DNA from: an uncultured beta proteobacterium
GTDB lineage: Bacteria > Pseudomonadota > Gammaproteobacteria > Burkholderiales > Burkholderiaceae_C
NCBI GenBank assembly: GCA_903920695.1
Contig: CAIXNB010000033.1
Coordinates: 60,793 to 124,792 of the forward strand
Direction: 5' to 3'
DNA length: 64,000 nucleotides
Shown: positions 18,358 to 28,606 of the stretch, one piece after another
How positions within the stretch are numbered: position 1 is the first letter of the stretch
Layout: every line of letters starts with the position of its first letter
The notes under the pieces: model-generated
The model's input: only the letters and a program-made list of their open reading frames with translations
Told to the model about the DNA's origin: nothing
Database searches by the model: none
Program-made: the position numbers and the translations under genes

Positions 18358-21296
18358 GCGGATATCGCTTGGCGGCGCCGCACGGCGTCTGGATCGATCG
18401 ATCACAAAGCCTGTCGTTTGATTTCAATGGCCGCGCAGTGACCGGTTTTGCCGGCGACACGGTGGCCTCGGCGCTGCTCGCGCAGGGCACCATGCTGGTG
18501 GGACGCAGCTACAAACTGCACCGGCCGCGCGGCATTTTTTCCTGCGGCGTGGAAGAGCCCAGCGGCCTGATCGATGTCGGTGACGGCGCGCTGCGCACAC
18601 CCAACACGCGCACCACCGACATCCAGGCCTGCGACGGCTTGAGCGCCGTCAGCGGCAACGGCTGGCCCAGCCTCGAATTTGATCTGGCAGCCGGCATCGG
18701 CCAACTCGCCGCGTTCCTGCCGGCCGGCTTTTACTACAAGACTTTCATGTGGCCGAACTGGCATCTGTTCGAACCGACGATACGGCGCATGGCGGGCCTC
18801 GGTGTCGCGGCCGATGGACCCGATACCGAGCGCTACGACGAGATCTCGGTCAACACCGAGGTGCTGGTGGTGGGCGCCGGGCTGGCGGGCCTGCAGGCCG
18901 CGCTCTCAGCAGCGCGCGCCGGGCGCGAGGTGCTGCTGCTCGAAGCCGACGTGCAAGCAGGTGGCTGGGCACTGAGCCAGGCCCTGCTCGGCGACGCTGC
19001 AGCAGCGCGCCAGTTGGCCAGCCTGCGCAGCGCGCTGGCACAGGCCGGCGTTGCCATCCAGACGCGCAGCACCATGCTCGGGCTGTACGACCACAATCTG
19101 GCCACGGCCATCGAATCGCTCGGAGGTACGAACCCACCTGGTGCGGTGCGCGAGCGGCTCTGGAAGATCCGCGCCAAGCAGGTCATCCTGGCCACCGGCA
19201 GCTTCGAGCGGCCCATGCTGTTCCCTGATAACGACCGCCCGGGTGTCATGCTCGCCAATGCCGTGCAACGCTACGCCTCGCATTACGGCGTGGCCTGCGG
19301 CAAGCGGGTTGTGCTGGCAACCGCCTGCGACAGCGCCTACGGTGTGGCGCAAGCCTTGCGCAGCGCCGGCATTGAAGTCGCGGCCATCGTTGACCGGCGC
19401 GCCGCGCATGAAGTTGGTAAGGGGCTGGCCTCAGCAGCCGGTGTTCCGGTGTTGCCGAGTAGCGTGCTGGTCGGCGTCAAGGGAAAAAGCGCAGTGCAGG
19501 GCGTGCAGGTGGCCGGCAACGATGGCGGCAAGCTGCAATCGATCGCGGCCGACGTGGTCGCCAGCGCCGGTGGCCACACGCCCAATGTCAACCTTTATTC
19601 TCAGGCCGGCGGACAGCTCAAATGGCTGCAGGAGTCTTCGATGTTTGTGCCGGAACGCCTGCTCAGCGGCGTTGCCGTTGTTGGCGCGGCGGCGGGTGTC
19701 TTCGATCTCGACGCTGCGCTGGCCCACGCCGAGCAGGTTGGCCGCATCACCCCCGGCAGCGTGATGCCGCCAGCACCGAGCGGCGGCGCCGGCCTGGTCC
19801 CGGCCGACAACCAGCCTTCAGCCGCAGCCCTGGCGGCACTCAAGTGCAAGCCCGGCAAGCAGTTTGTCGATCTGCAAAACGACGTCGCCAGCAGCGACAT
19901 CGAACTGGCGGCGCGCGAGAACTACCGCTCGGTCGAGCTGCTCAAGCGCTACACCGCCACCGGCATGGCCAGCGACCAGGGCAAGACCAGCAACGTCAAC
20001 GCACTGGTGCTGCTGGGCAAGGCCAGCGCGCGCACACCAGAGCAGGTCGGCACGACGCGATTTCGCCCGCCGTTCAAGCCGGTGACGATCAATACCCTGG
20101 TAGGCGGGCGCAACGGCGCACGTTACCGCCCGCTCAAGCGCCTGCCGGCGCGTGCCTTTCATGTGGCGCGCGGTGCGCTGTTTGAAGAATTTGGCGGCTG
20201 GGAGCGGCCAGCGGCTTACCCCTTGCGTAATGAAGAACTGCTGGCCGCGGCTGAACGCGAAGCGGCCGAGGTGCGCCGCGGCGTCGGCGTGTTTGACGGC
20301 GCACCGCTGGGCAAGCTCGAAGTCTATGGCCCGGACGCCGGCGCCTTTCTCGACTTGATGTACGTCGGCAATGTATCGAATCTGGCGGTGGGCAGCGCAC
20401 GCTACGGCGCCCTGCTCAACGAGAACGGCATCGTCATCGACGACGGCATCGTGGTGCGGCTGGCGCCGAACCACTTCTGGGTCAACACCACCTCGGGCGG
20501 CGTCGAGCGCACGGCGCTGGCGTTCGAGGAATGGCTGCAATGCGAATACGTGAACCTGCGCGTCTTCGTCGTGTCGGTGACCTCGCAGTGGGGCAACGTC
20601 ACGGTGTCGGGCCCGAACGCCTGGCGTCTGCTTGAAAAACTCGGTTTCGACGCGGCGCTGGCGCCGACACAGATGAAGCACATGACGCTGCGCGAATCAA
20701 GCTACCAGGGCCAAGCGATCCGCGTGCTGCGCGCCAGCTTCAACGGTGAACTCGGCTACGAGATCAACCTGGCCTCGTCGCAGGCGCTGGGCCTGCTCGA
20801 CGCCCTATGGGACCTTGGACAAAGCCTGGGCATCTGCGCCTATGGTGTCGAAGCGCTGATGATCATGCGCACCGAGAAGGGCTTCATTCACATCGGTGCC
20901 GACACCGATGGCACGACGCTACCCGGCGATGTCGGTCTGGCACGCGGCCTTGACAAGAAGAAGGCCAATTTTGTGGGGCGGCGTTCACTGACACGCGCGG
21001 CCGGGCTCGACCCTGATCGCCTGCAACTGGTCGGCTTGCAGCCGCTGGACCGGCGCAGCCGTTTGCCGGTGGGCGCGCATCTGTCGCTGACGCCACCGCC
21101 CACTGAGGCCGAGGGCCTGATCACCAGCAGTTGTTTCAGCCCGGCGCTGCAGCAGCCGATTGCGCTGGCCATGCTCAAGCGCGGCACGCAGCGCCTGGGC
21201 GAGCGGCTCAGCGCCTGGCACCTTGGCAAGCCAATCGAGGTTGAAGTTGTCAAGACACCTTTTGTTGATCCAAGCGGGGAGCGTCTTCATGGCTGA
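18354..21296 (+). CDS. soxA: Sarcosine oxidase subunit alpha
   Basis: 980 aa; N-terminal 2Fe-2S-like fold, FAD motif VVGAGLAGLQAALSAARAG, C-terminal GCV_T-like aminomethyltransferase domain. Confidence 0.95.
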   Translation: MSGYRLAAPHGVWIDRSQSLSFDFNGRAVTGFAGDTVASALLAQGTMLVGRSYKLHRPRGIFSCGVEEPSGLIDVGDGALRTPNTRTTDIQACDGLSAVSGNGWPSLEFDLAAGIGQLAAFLPAGFYYKTFMWPNWHLFEPTIRRMAGLGVAADGPDTERYDEISVNTEVLVVGAGLAGLQAALSAARAGREVLLLEADVQAGGWALSQALLGDAAAARQLASLRSALAQAGVAIQTRSTMLGLYDHNLATAIESLGGTNPPGAVRERLWKIRAKQVILATGSFERPMLFPDNDRPGVMLANAVQRYASHYGVACGKRVVLATACDSAYGVAQALRSAGIEVAAIVDRRAAHEVGKGLASAAGVPVLPSSVLVGVKGKSAVQGVQVAGNDGGKLQSIAADVVASAGGHTPNVNLYSQAGGQLKWLQESSMFVPERLLSGVAVVGAAAGVFDLDAALAHAEQVGRITPGSVMPPAPSGGAGLVPADNQPSAAALAALKCKPGKQFVDLQNDVASSDIELAARENYRSVELLKRYTATGMASDQGKTSNVNALVLLGKASARTPEQVGTTRFRPPFKPVTINTLVGGRNGARYRPLKRLPARAFHVARGALFEEFGGWERPAAYPLRNEELLAAAEREAAEVRRGVGVFDGAPLGKLEVYGPDAGAFLDLMYVGNVSNLAVGSARYGALLNENGIVIDDGIVVRLAPNHFWVNTTSGGVERTALAFEEWLQCEYVNLRVFVVSVTSQWGNVTVSGPNAWRLLEKLGFDAALAPTQMKHMTLRESSYQGQAIRVLRASFNGELGYEINLASSQALGLLDALWDLGQSLGICAYGVEALMIMRTEKGFIHIGADTDGTTLPGDVGLARGLDKKKANFVGRRSLTRAAGLDPDRLQLVGLQPLDRRSRLPVGAHLSLTPPPTEAEGLITSSCFSPALQQPIALAMLKRGTQRLGERLSAWHLGKPIEVEVVKTPFVDPSGERLHG

Positions 21297-21828
21297 TCTC
21301 ATCAAGGCAGCATCGGGCGTGCCCCGTTGCCGCCAACTCAGCGGCGTCACCGCCCTGACGATCCGGCACTTTGCCGGCGACGGCAGCGCGCGCGACGCCG
21401 TGCAAGCGCAGGGCCTGGAATGGTCCGATCTGCCACTGAGCCTGAGCGGCAGCGACCCTTATCTGGCTTGGCGCAACCCGCAGGAAACGCTGGCGCTGGG
21501 CTTGCACCCGGAGCCGCTGCAGGCACTGCTGGCGGCGCTGGCGCCGGGGCGCAGTGACACTGCAGTGGCCGTCGATTTGTCCGAGTCGCTCGCTCTCTTT
21601 GAACTGCACGGCGCGCAGCTTGATGACTGGCTCTCGCACCTGGTGGACGCCACCGCAATCCCGCGCCAGGCCGGTCGAACCAGCCGCTGCCGGCTCGCCG
21701 ATATTCCAGTTCTGCTGCTGCGGCTGGACCCAGAACGCGTGTGGCTGGTCGTTGATCGACCTCTTGCACCGTATCTCAGTGACTGGCTGTCGTATTCGCA
21801 CGAAGCTGCGTTTGACGCCGCGCGCTGA
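21289..21828 (+). CDS. soxG: Sarcosine oxidase subunit gamma
   Basis: Position after soxA with overlapping start; 'SLALFELHGAQLDDWLS...CRLADIPVLLLRLDPERVWLVVDRPLAPYLSDWL'. Confidence 0.88.
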   Translation: MADLIKAASGVPRCRQLSGVTALTIRHFAGDGSARDAVQAQGLEWSDLPLSLSGSDPYLAWRNPQETLALGLHPEPLQALLAALAPGRSDTAVAVDLSESLALFELHGAQLDDWLSHLVDATAIPRQAGRTSRCRLADIPVLLLRLDPERVWLVVDRPLAPYLSDWLSYSHEAAFDAAR

Positions 21829-21870
21829 TTCCCATACTTTCCACATCAACCCACCAAGGAGCTAACCCGC

Positions 21871-23019
21871 ATGAAACTTTTCCCGCATCTTTCCCGACCC
21901 CTCGTTCTGGCCCTGGGCCTGGCCTTGGGTGCCGCCTGCGCACCCGCATTCGCACAGAAGGTCGTCAAGATCGGCGTTGCCGGTCCCTACACCGGAGGCG
22001 CTGCCAGCTACGGCAAGGACTTCGAGTCGGCCGTCAAGCTCGCCATCGACGACGCCAACGCGGCGGGCGTCAAGCTCGCTGGCGAGGCCGTGCGTTTCGA
22101 GCTGATTTCGGAAGACGATGCCGGTGACCCGAAGCAGGCGGTCAGTGTCGCCACCCGTCTGACCGACATGCGCGTGGCCGGCGTGGTCGGGCACCTGCAG
22201 TCAGGTGCCACCATTCCCGCATCCAAGGTCTACAGCGATGCCGGTATTCCACAGGTAGCGCCAGCTGCCACCAACCCTACTTTCACACGCCAGGGCTTCA
22301 AGACGGCGTTTCGCGTCATCGGCGACGACCAGCAGGTCGGCACCGCGATGGCGAGCTATATCGTGACCAAGCTCGGCTTCAAGTCGGTCGCCGTGATCGA
22401 TGACCGCACCGCCTTCGGCAAGGGCCTGGCCGATGTCATTGCCAATGCCGTCCCGACGCTGGGCGGCAAGGTCGCGGCGCGTGAGTTCACGACCGACAAG
22501 GCGACCGACTTCAAAGCCATTCTCACCAGCATCAAGGCCAAGAACGTGCAGGCCATTTTCTATGGCGGCCTCAATGCGCAGGCTGGTCCGCTGAAACGCC
22601 AGATGCAGGACCTGGGCATCACGGCGCCGCTGTTCGGCTCCTCGATTTCGTCCGATGAGTTCATTTCATTCGCCGGCAAGGACGCCGCCGAAGGCACGAT
22701 CTCGGCCGACTCCGGCCAGGCCATCGAGAACATGCCGGGCGGCCCGGAATTCGTCAAGAAGTTCAGCGCCAAGTACGGCCCGGTCGTGATGTACGCGCCC
22801 TACGGCTACGACGCCACCAACGTGCTGATCAACGCGATCAAGGCCGCCAATTCAGCCGACCCGAAGAAGTACCTGCCCGAAATCGCCAAGCTCAATTTCA
22901 AGGGTGTCACCGGACCAATCGCATTTGATAACAAGGGCGACCTGCGCTCGGCCGCTGTGACCTTCTTCCGCGTCAAGGCCGGCAAATGGGAAACACTGGA
23001 AACGGTCTCGACCAAGTAA
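21871..23019 (+). CDS. LivK-type periplasmic substrate-binding protein
   Basis: 382 aa; 'KIGVAGPYTGGAASYGKDFESAVKLAIDDANAAGVKLAGEAVRFELISEDDAGDPKQAVSVATRL'. Confidence 0.93.
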   Translation: MKLFPHLSRPLVLALGLALGAACAPAFAQKVVKIGVAGPYTGGAASYGKDFESAVKLAIDDANAAGVKLAGEAVRFELISEDDAGDPKQAVSVATRLTDMRVAGVVGHLQSGATIPASKVYSDAGIPQVAPAATNPTFTRQGFKTAFRVIGDDQQVGTAMASYIVTKLGFKSVAVIDDRTAFGKGLADVIANAVPTLGGKVAAREFTTDKATDFKAILTSIKAKNVQAIFYGGLNAQAGPLKRQMQDLGITAPLFGSSISSDEFISFAGKDAAEGTISADSGQAIENMPGGPEFVKKFSAKYGPVVMYAPYGYDATNVLINAIKAANSADPKKYLPEIAKLNFKGVTGPIAFDNKGDLRSAAVTFFRVKAGKWETLETVSTK

Positions 23020-23031
23020 GGGATTGAATGA

Positions 23032-23065
23032 GCCGGACCGACGCCGCGAACGGCTTCGGTCCGGC
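23032..23065. terminator. Bidirectional hairpin between convergent genes
   Basis: GCCGGACCGA / TCGGTCCGGC perfect 10-bp stem with inner GCCG-cgaa-CGGC stem; lies exactly between two stop codons. Confidence 0.65.
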
Positions 23066-23066
23066 C

Positions 23067-24212
23067 TCAAATCACCGCGGGTTCTGCGTCAAGCACCACA
23101 TTGCCCTGGAAACGATTGGGGGTCAGCGCCGGAACCCAGGGATCGACGGTTTGCCCGTCAATGATTTGCGCCATGATGCGACCGGCGGCCGGTCCGGTCA
23201 TGAAGCCCTTGGCTGAGGACAGCGCGATGTAGAGACCGGCAACAGCGCTCTCGCCCAGCACCGGCTGCATGTCCGGCGTCACCGAATACAGTCCGCCCCA
23301 GGTGCGCAGCACGCGTGCCTGCGCCAGTTGCGGAATCAGGCTGATGGCACGCTGCGCCGCGCTTGGGAACAGGTCGGCCGTCGGTGCATGATCGAAACCC
23401 ATGGCGCGTCGTTTGTCGCCACAGAGAATCACAAAGTTCCCGCGCGCCACCTGGTTGATGAACATCTCCTTGGCAAAGGCCATGATGCAAGGCCCGAGCA
23501 GCGGCGGCAAAGGTTCGGTGACCATGGCCTGGTTCGGCTGCGGGCGCACCGGAATATCGACACCGAGCTGGCCCGCCAGCTCTGGAATGCGGGTGTCGGT
23601 GGCGAGCACAACTTTGCCGGCCTGCCAGATCCCCTCGCTGCTCTCCAGGGTGAAGCCATCGCCGTGGCGCTGCAGGCTGCGCACCGTCACGCCATAGCGG
23701 ATGTCAGCGCCTTCGCGCCGTGCCGCACGGTAGCAGCCATCGAGCACGCGAAACGGCGAGACCGAGCCGTCGCGCGCATAAAAACTTGCACCCACCAGTC
23801 CCTCGATGTTGATCGCCGGTGCCATGACAGACAGTTCCTGGGGACTGAGGAATTCCGTGACGATGCCCACTTCGCGTTGCACCTCGGCATTGCGGCGCAA
23901 CTGCGCCAGATGCGACTCCTGGTGGCAAAGAATGGCATAGCCGGTCTGCTTGAAATCGATGCCGTCCGGGTAAGAGAAGATCTCGGCGAAGTTCTCGAAC
24001 ATCGGCAGTGCTTCCCAGCACAGGCGGATATTGCCGCGCGCACCCCATTGCACGCGAATGCCGGCACAGCAGCGGCCGGTTTCGTTGCCGGCGAAATCGG
24101 AACGGTCCAATACCGTGACACTAAGGTCAGGCCGCAGTTTGCGCAGCCAGAACGCCGTCGACAAGCCATAGGCGCCGGCGCCGACAATCAGGATGTCACT
24201 GCTGCGGCTCAT
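23067..24212 (-). CDS. FAD-dependent oxidoreductase (DadA/HcnC/LhpB-like, beta subunit)
   Basis: 'SSDILIVGAGAYGLSTAFWLRKLRPDLSVTVLDRSDFAGNETGRCCAGIRVQWG'; DAO fold; overlapping start with the next subunit gene. Confidence 0.9.
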   Translation of the reverse strand: MSRSSDILIVGAGAYGLSTAFWLRKLRPDLSVTVLDRSDFAGNETGRCCAGIRVQWGARGNIRLCWEALPMFENFAEIFSYPDGIDFKQTGYAILCHQESHLAQLRRNAEVQREVGIVTEFLSPQELSVMAPAINIEGLVGASFYARDGSVSPFRVLDGCYRAARREGADIRYGVTVRSLQRHGDGFTLESSEGIWQAGKVVLATDTRIPELAGQLGVDIPVRPQPNQAMVTEPLPPLLGPCIMAFAKEMFINQVARGNFVILCGDKRRAMGFDHAPTADLFPSAAQRAISLIPQLAQARVLRTWGGLYSVTPDMQPVLGESAVAGLYIALSSAKGFMTGPAAGRIMAQIIDGQTVDPWVPALTPNRFQGNVVLDAEPAVI

Positions 24213-25684
24213 GCGTCGTCTCCCGTGCGATTGGCCAGCGCAGCCAGCGTTGCCAGACGGATGCCGGGTCTTGCGTGCATAGGGCTCAGCGGCACCAGCG
24301 GCGCAACAACTGCGGCGCCCTCGCTGTGAGTCGGTGCGCGGCGCTCATCGACCAGGGCGACCACCGTGCGCAGACAATTGCGCCCGCCACAAAAGCCCAT
24401 ACCGGCGCGGCAATTGCGTTTGACACCGTTCAAGCTCTGATGGCCGTCATCCAGTGCACGATCGATGTGCTCGCGACGCACCGACTCGCAGCGGCAGATC
24501 AGCGTCTCGGGCGTGGCCCAGGACCAAACGCCCGGCGGCAGCGCAAAGAGCGGCGCGAGCGCATCCTGAAAGCGCCAGTGGCGCGCGCGTTCCTTGGCAT
24601 GGCTGGCCGTCACTGAGGCGAAGGAGCTGGCGTTCTGGTGCAGAACCCAGCCGGCGGCGGCAGCACCGACGACCGTTCCGTCGACGCTGGCCGCCAGGGC
24701 GCCGCGCAGACCGGCGCTGTCGCCGGCGACGAACAGCCCCGGCACACTGGTGGCGCCGCTTTCATCGCGTCGCGCCAGCCAACCACCGCGCAGGGCGTCG
24801 AAGGCCACTTCAGCACCGGCCATGCGCAACAGTTCGCTGTTGGCGTTGAAACCGTAATTGAGGCCCACGCTGTCGACCGCGAAATGACGCTCGCTGCCTG
24901 GCACAGGTCGGCCCTGATCGTCCCGGCGTGCCAGCACGATCTGACGCACTTCGCCGTCGCCCTCGGCGCGCACGGGGATGAAACCATCGAGAACCGGCAC
25001 ACCGGCACGCCTGAGCACAGTCAGGTAACGCAGGCCATCGGCCAGCACCTCGCGGCCCTGCCAGGCGAACGCCGGGTTGTTAAACACTTGCCTTAAGGGA
25101 TGCAGCAGCGCGACGGCCAGCACTGTAGCGCCGGCTTGCACCAGTTGCGCAGCCACCGCAATCAACAACGGCCCGGTGCCGACCAATACCACGCGCTCAC
25201 CGGCGCGCACCCCGGCCGATTTGAGCAGGGCCTGCAGTGCGCCGGCGGTTGTGATGCCGGGCAGGGTCCAGCCCGGAAACGGTATCGTCAATTCGCTCAG
25301 CCCGGTGGCCACGATCACCCCACCGGCCTGCAGCAGTTCGCTACGCGTCGAGTTGGCAAGCAGCAACTGATGGCCGGGGTAATAGGCAATTGCAGCGGTG
25401 TCGGGACGGTAGTCAATACGCGAACGCAGGCGCTCAAAGCGTTCCAGCACGCGCTGCTTGCGCGCCAGTTCGCCCGGCGTGCCGATCGCCGGCGCATTCA
25501 GACTTTGCGGCGGCTGGCGGTAAATCTGCCCTCCCGGACGCTGCGCTTCGTCGATCAGGATGACGGATGCGCCGAGTTCGGCGGCTTGCGCGGCCGCACT
25601 CAATCCTGCCGGGCCGGCACCCACGATCACGATGCTGCCAGACGGCTGCGCCAGTGTCGGCTTGGCTTGCAATCCGGTACTCAT
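24209..25684 (-). CDS. FAD/NAD(P)-dependent oxidoreductase with C-terminal BFD-like 2Fe-2S region (HcnB/LhpF/OoxA-like)
   Basis: 'IVIVGAGPAGLSAAAQAAELGASVILIDEAQRPGGQIYR'; Cys cluster 'CRCESVRREHIDRAL...KRNCRAGMGFCGGRNC'. Confidence 0.9.
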   Translation of the reverse strand: MSTGLQAKPTLAQPSGSIVIVGAGPAGLSAAAQAAELGASVILIDEAQRPGGQIYRQPPQSLNAPAIGTPGELARKQRVLERFERLRSRIDYRPDTAAIAYYPGHQLLLANSTRSELLQAGGVIVATGLSELTIPFPGWTLPGITTAGALQALLKSAGVRAGERVVLVGTGPLLIAVAAQLVQAGATVLAVALLHPLRQVFNNPAFAWQGREVLADGLRYLTVLRRAGVPVLDGFIPVRAEGDGEVRQIVLARRDDQGRPVPGSERHFAVDSVGLNYGFNANSELLRMAGAEVAFDALRGGWLARRDESGATSVPGLFVAGDSAGLRGALAASVDGTVVGAAAAGWVLHQNASSFASVTASHAKERARHWRFQDALAPLFALPPGVWSWATPETLICRCESVRREHIDRALDDGHQSLNGVKRNCRAGMGFCGGRNCLRTVVALVDERRAPTHSEGAAVVAPLVPLSPMHARPGIRLATLAALANRTGDDA

Positions 25685-26010
25685 CCAAAACTTCCAAGCT
25701 GTTCCTGTCGTCGCACCGCCAGCCCGGGCGTCACTTCAGTGGTACAGGCTCGCGCATTGGGCCGGCCATCGATGATGCAGCGGCATTCCCAGCATTGACC
25801 GACGCCGCAAAACAGTCCGCGCGGACTGCCGTCCTCGGCATTACGCCAATGGCGAATGCCATTGGCGAGCAAGGCGGCGGCCACACTCTCGCCGGCGCGC
25901 GCCTGCAGGGGCTGCCCCTCAAAGGTGAAAGGCAGCAAAGCAGCGCCATCGAGCTGGCCCAGGCGTCGCTGGGCGGGGCCCATCCGCTCAGAGCGAAACA
26001 AATTTCCCAT
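25681..26010 (-). CDS. (2Fe-2S)-binding small subunit (HcnA/LhpE-like)
   Basis: 109 aa; 'FTFEGQPLQARAGESVAAALLANGIRHWR...RGLFCGVGQCWECRCIIDGRPNARACTTEV'. Confidence 0.92.
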   Translation of the reverse strand: MGNLFRSERMGPAQRRLGQLDGAALLPFTFEGQPLQARAGESVAAALLANGIRHWRNAEDGSPRGLFCGVGQCWECRCIIDGRPNARACTTEVTPGLAVRRQEQLGSFG

Positions 26011-27109
26011 TCTTGACGCTCAGGATGTAGCCACCATAGATCGGCGTGCGGTTGGCGGTCTGCGTCAGGCTGCCGTTGCCCAGCACCGTAGGCAGGTCTT
26101 TCACCTGGGACAGCGCCTGGCGTATCGCTGCGCGATCAGCGCCGGGGCCGGCACTCTTGATGGCCGTAGCGGCCAGCTTGAGCTGGGTGTAACCCATGGC
26201 CGCGAAGATGTCGGGCACCAGACCGAATTTCTGCTGGTAGGCGGCGACGAACTTCTTGTTCAGCTCACTGCTGCTTTCCGGGAAATAGTCAGACACGAAG
26301 ATGGTGCCCTCAATCGCGGCACCACCCACCTTGATGAACTGCGCCGAGGCCACCGAGGGCGCGCCCAGGATGCGCACCTTGGGCGACAGACCGGCCTGCT
26401 TGGCCTGGATGATGATGTTCGCGGTGACTTCGGCCGTGGTTGTGATGACCAGCGTATCGATGTCCAGATTGGCGAGCTTGGTCGCCAGCGCGCTGAAGTC
26501 GGTGTCGCTGCCGACAATCGATTCCTCGGCCACGGTCGCCACGCCGCGCGCGACCAGCACGTCACGGATACCGTTCTTCTGCGCCAGATAGGAGTCGTTG
26601 TCGCGATTGAAGACGTAGGCCACTTTCTTGGCGACAGGTGCCTTCAAGGCGTATTCGGCCAGCGCTTCCATGATCTTGCCTGGCGTGGTGGTGGCCTTGT
26701 AGACCCAGTCGCCAATCTTGTAGACGTCACCCGAGGCGATACTGAGCACCGGCACCTTGCTTTCCTGGGCTATCGGCAGCGCCGCCAGACTCTCGGGGGT
26801 CGAGGTCGGGCCAAGAATCAGCGACACCTTGTCGGTCTTGACGAATCTGTTGACCAGGGTCGTGGCCTGGTTCTTGTCGCTGGCCGTGTCCTCCACCAGC
26901 AACTTGATCTTGAGCCTGGCCAGTTCGCCCGACTTCTCCAGTTCTTCGCGCGCGATCTCGATGCCATTCTTGCCACTCACCCCGGCAAAGGAAAAGATGC
27001 CGGTTGCGGCCACGGGGACGCCGATCACCACGTCCTGAGCGAGCGCGGGCGCTGCGTTCAGCGCAAGCGCGAGAAGACCAACTGAAGCAAATTTGAAGCG
27101 ATTTTTCAT
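25988..27109 (-). CDS. LivK-type ABC substrate-binding protein
   Basis: Signal peptide, then 'DVVIGVPVAATGIFSFAGVSGKNGIEIAREELEKSGELARLKIKLLVEDTASDKNQATTLVNRFV'; start at MKNRFKF. Confidence 0.92.
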   Translation of the reverse strand: MKNRFKFASVGLLALALNAAPALAQDVVIGVPVAATGIFSFAGVSGKNGIEIAREELEKSGELARLKIKLLVEDTASDKNQATTLVNRFVKTDKVSLILGPTSTPESLAALPIAQESKVPVLSIASGDVYKIGDWVYKATTTPGKIMEALAEYALKAPVAKKVAYVFNRDNDSYLAQKNGIRDVLVARGVATVAEESIVGSDTDFSALATKLANLDIDTLVITTTAEVTANIIIQAKQAGLSPKVRILGAPSVASAQFIKVGGAAIEGTIFVSDYFPESSSELNKKFVAAYQQKFGLVPDIFAAMGYTQLKLAATAIKSAGPGADRAAIRQALSQVKDLPTVLGNGSLTQTANRTPIYGGYILSVKNGKFVSL

Positions 27110-27128
27110 GGGTGTGTTCCTTTCGATT

Positions 27129-27848
27129 TCAGGGGAGGGTGGTGTCGTGTTTGGGAAGGTAATGTTCAATGACGCGCGGGTCGTCGCGCAACTCGGCGCT
27201 GGGGCCATGATGGACCACCTTGCCTTGTTCCAGCACGTAGGCGAAACGGCTGGCGTCGAGTGCCAGCCGCGCATTCTGCTCGACCACGAGAATGGTCAGC
27301 CCGTCGCGGTTCAGCCGCGCCAGCGCGTCGAACACCTGCTTGACCGGAATCGGCGCCAACCCCAGACTGGGTTCGTCAAGAACCAGCAGACGCGGGCGGC
27401 CCATCAGCGCGCGACCGATCGCCAGCATCTGCTGCTGGCCACCGCTGAGCGAGCCGGCCTCCTGGGTGCGTCGCGCCTGCAGAATCGGGAACAGATCAAA
27501 GACATCTTCGAGCTTGCCCGCCGCTGCACGGCCGGACGCCGCCAGTGTACCCAGCAGCAGGTTTTCCTCCACCGTCAGCGGCCCCAGGATCTGGCGCCCC
27601 TCGGGCACCTGCAACAGGCCGGCGCGCGCCACCTTGTCGGCACGCAAGCCGGTGATGTCGCGGCCCTCGAAAACGATGCGCCCGCGAGTGGGCTTGAAGA
27701 CGCCGCTGATGGTGTTGAGCAGCGTGCTCTTGCCGGCACCATTGGGCCCGATCAGCGCCACCATGGCGCCAGCGGGCACATCGAGGCTGACACCACGCAA
27801 TGCGTCGATGCCGCTGTAAGCCATGTGGACGTCTGCGATTCTGAGCAT
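27129..27848 (-). CDS. livF: Liv-type ABC transporter ATPase
   Basis: GPNGAGKSTLLNTISG, LSGGQQQMLAIGRALMGRPRLLVLDEPSLGLAP. Confidence 0.95.
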   Translation of the reverse strand: MLRIADVHMAYSGIDALRGVSLDVPAGAMVALIGPNGAGKSTLLNTISGVFKPTRGRIVFEGRDITGLRADKVARAGLLQVPEGRQILGPLTVEENLLLGTLAASGRAAAGKLEDVFDLFPILQARRTQEAGSLSGGQQQMLAIGRALMGRPRLLVLDEPSLGLAPIPVKQVFDALARLNRDGLTILVVEQNARLALDASRFAYVLEQGKVVHHGPSAELRDDPRVIEHYLPKHDTTLP

Positions 27849-27850
27849 GA

Positions 27851-28606
27851 TCAGACCCCGAGGTAGGCCGCGATCACGGCCGGATCCTGGCTGACCTGCG
27901 CCGGAGTGCCAGCGGCAATCAAGCGCCCAGCATCGAGCACATGAAGAACGCTGCAGTGCTTCATGACAAAGCGCATATTGTGTTCAATCAGCAGCAGGGC
28001 CATTCCCTGGCTCGCCAGGTCGGTAAAGATGTCGCCCAAGTCCTGGGCCTCGACGTCGTTCATGCCGGCCACCGGCTCGTCGAGCAGCAGCAGGTTCGGC
28101 GCGGTCGCCAGCGCACGCATGATTTCGACACGGCGCTGGTGGCCATAAGACAGCGCCCCGGCCGGCGACTGGGCAAACTCGCGCATGCCGAAACGCTCCA
28201 GCAGGACCGCTGCGCGTTCACGGAACTGGCGTGCCTCGGTCCGCGCAGCCGGCAGCGACAACAGCCCCGCCAGCAGCGAACTGTGCTGGTGCCGGTGGTA
28301 ACCGGCTGCGATGTTGTCGAGCACGCTGGCTTCCTTGAGCAGGCGGATGGTCTGAAAGGTTCGCGCAATGCCGGTGCGCGCGACCAGGTGCGGCTCATCG
28401 GTTGAAATATCCTTGTCGCCGAAATGAATGCTGCCGTGCGTCGGTTTCAGGAAGCCGCTGATGAGGTTGACCAGCGTTGTCTTGCCAGCGCCGTTGGGAC
28501 CGATGAGACCGGTGATGTGACCGGGCTCGATCTGCAGCGACACCGCATCGACCGCAACCACGCCGCCGAAGATCTTGCCCACGCCATCCAGAACCAGAAT
28601 GCTCAA
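27851..28606 (-). CDS. livG: Liv-type ABC transporter ATPase
   Basis: GPNGAGKTTLVNLISGFLKPTHG, LSYGHQRRVEIMRALATAPNLLLLDEPVAGMND. Confidence 0.95.
   Translation of the reverse strand: MSILVLDGVGKIFGGVVAVDAVSLQIEPGHITGLIGPNGAGKTTLVNLISGFLKPTHGSIHFGDKDISTDEPHLVARTGIARTFQTIRLLKEASVLDNIAAGYHRHQHSSLLAGLLSLPAARTEARQFRERAAVLLERFGMREFAQSPAGALSYGHQRRVEIMRALATAPNLLLLDEPVAGMNDVEAQDLGDIFTDLASQGMALLLIEHNMRFVMKHCSVLHVLDAGRLIAAGTPAQVSQDPAVIAAYLGV

Noticed and set aside
23328-24329. 333-aa plus-strand ORF opposite the FAD oxidoreductase
   Set aside because: Antisense artefact; minus-strand protein has clear Rossmann motif.
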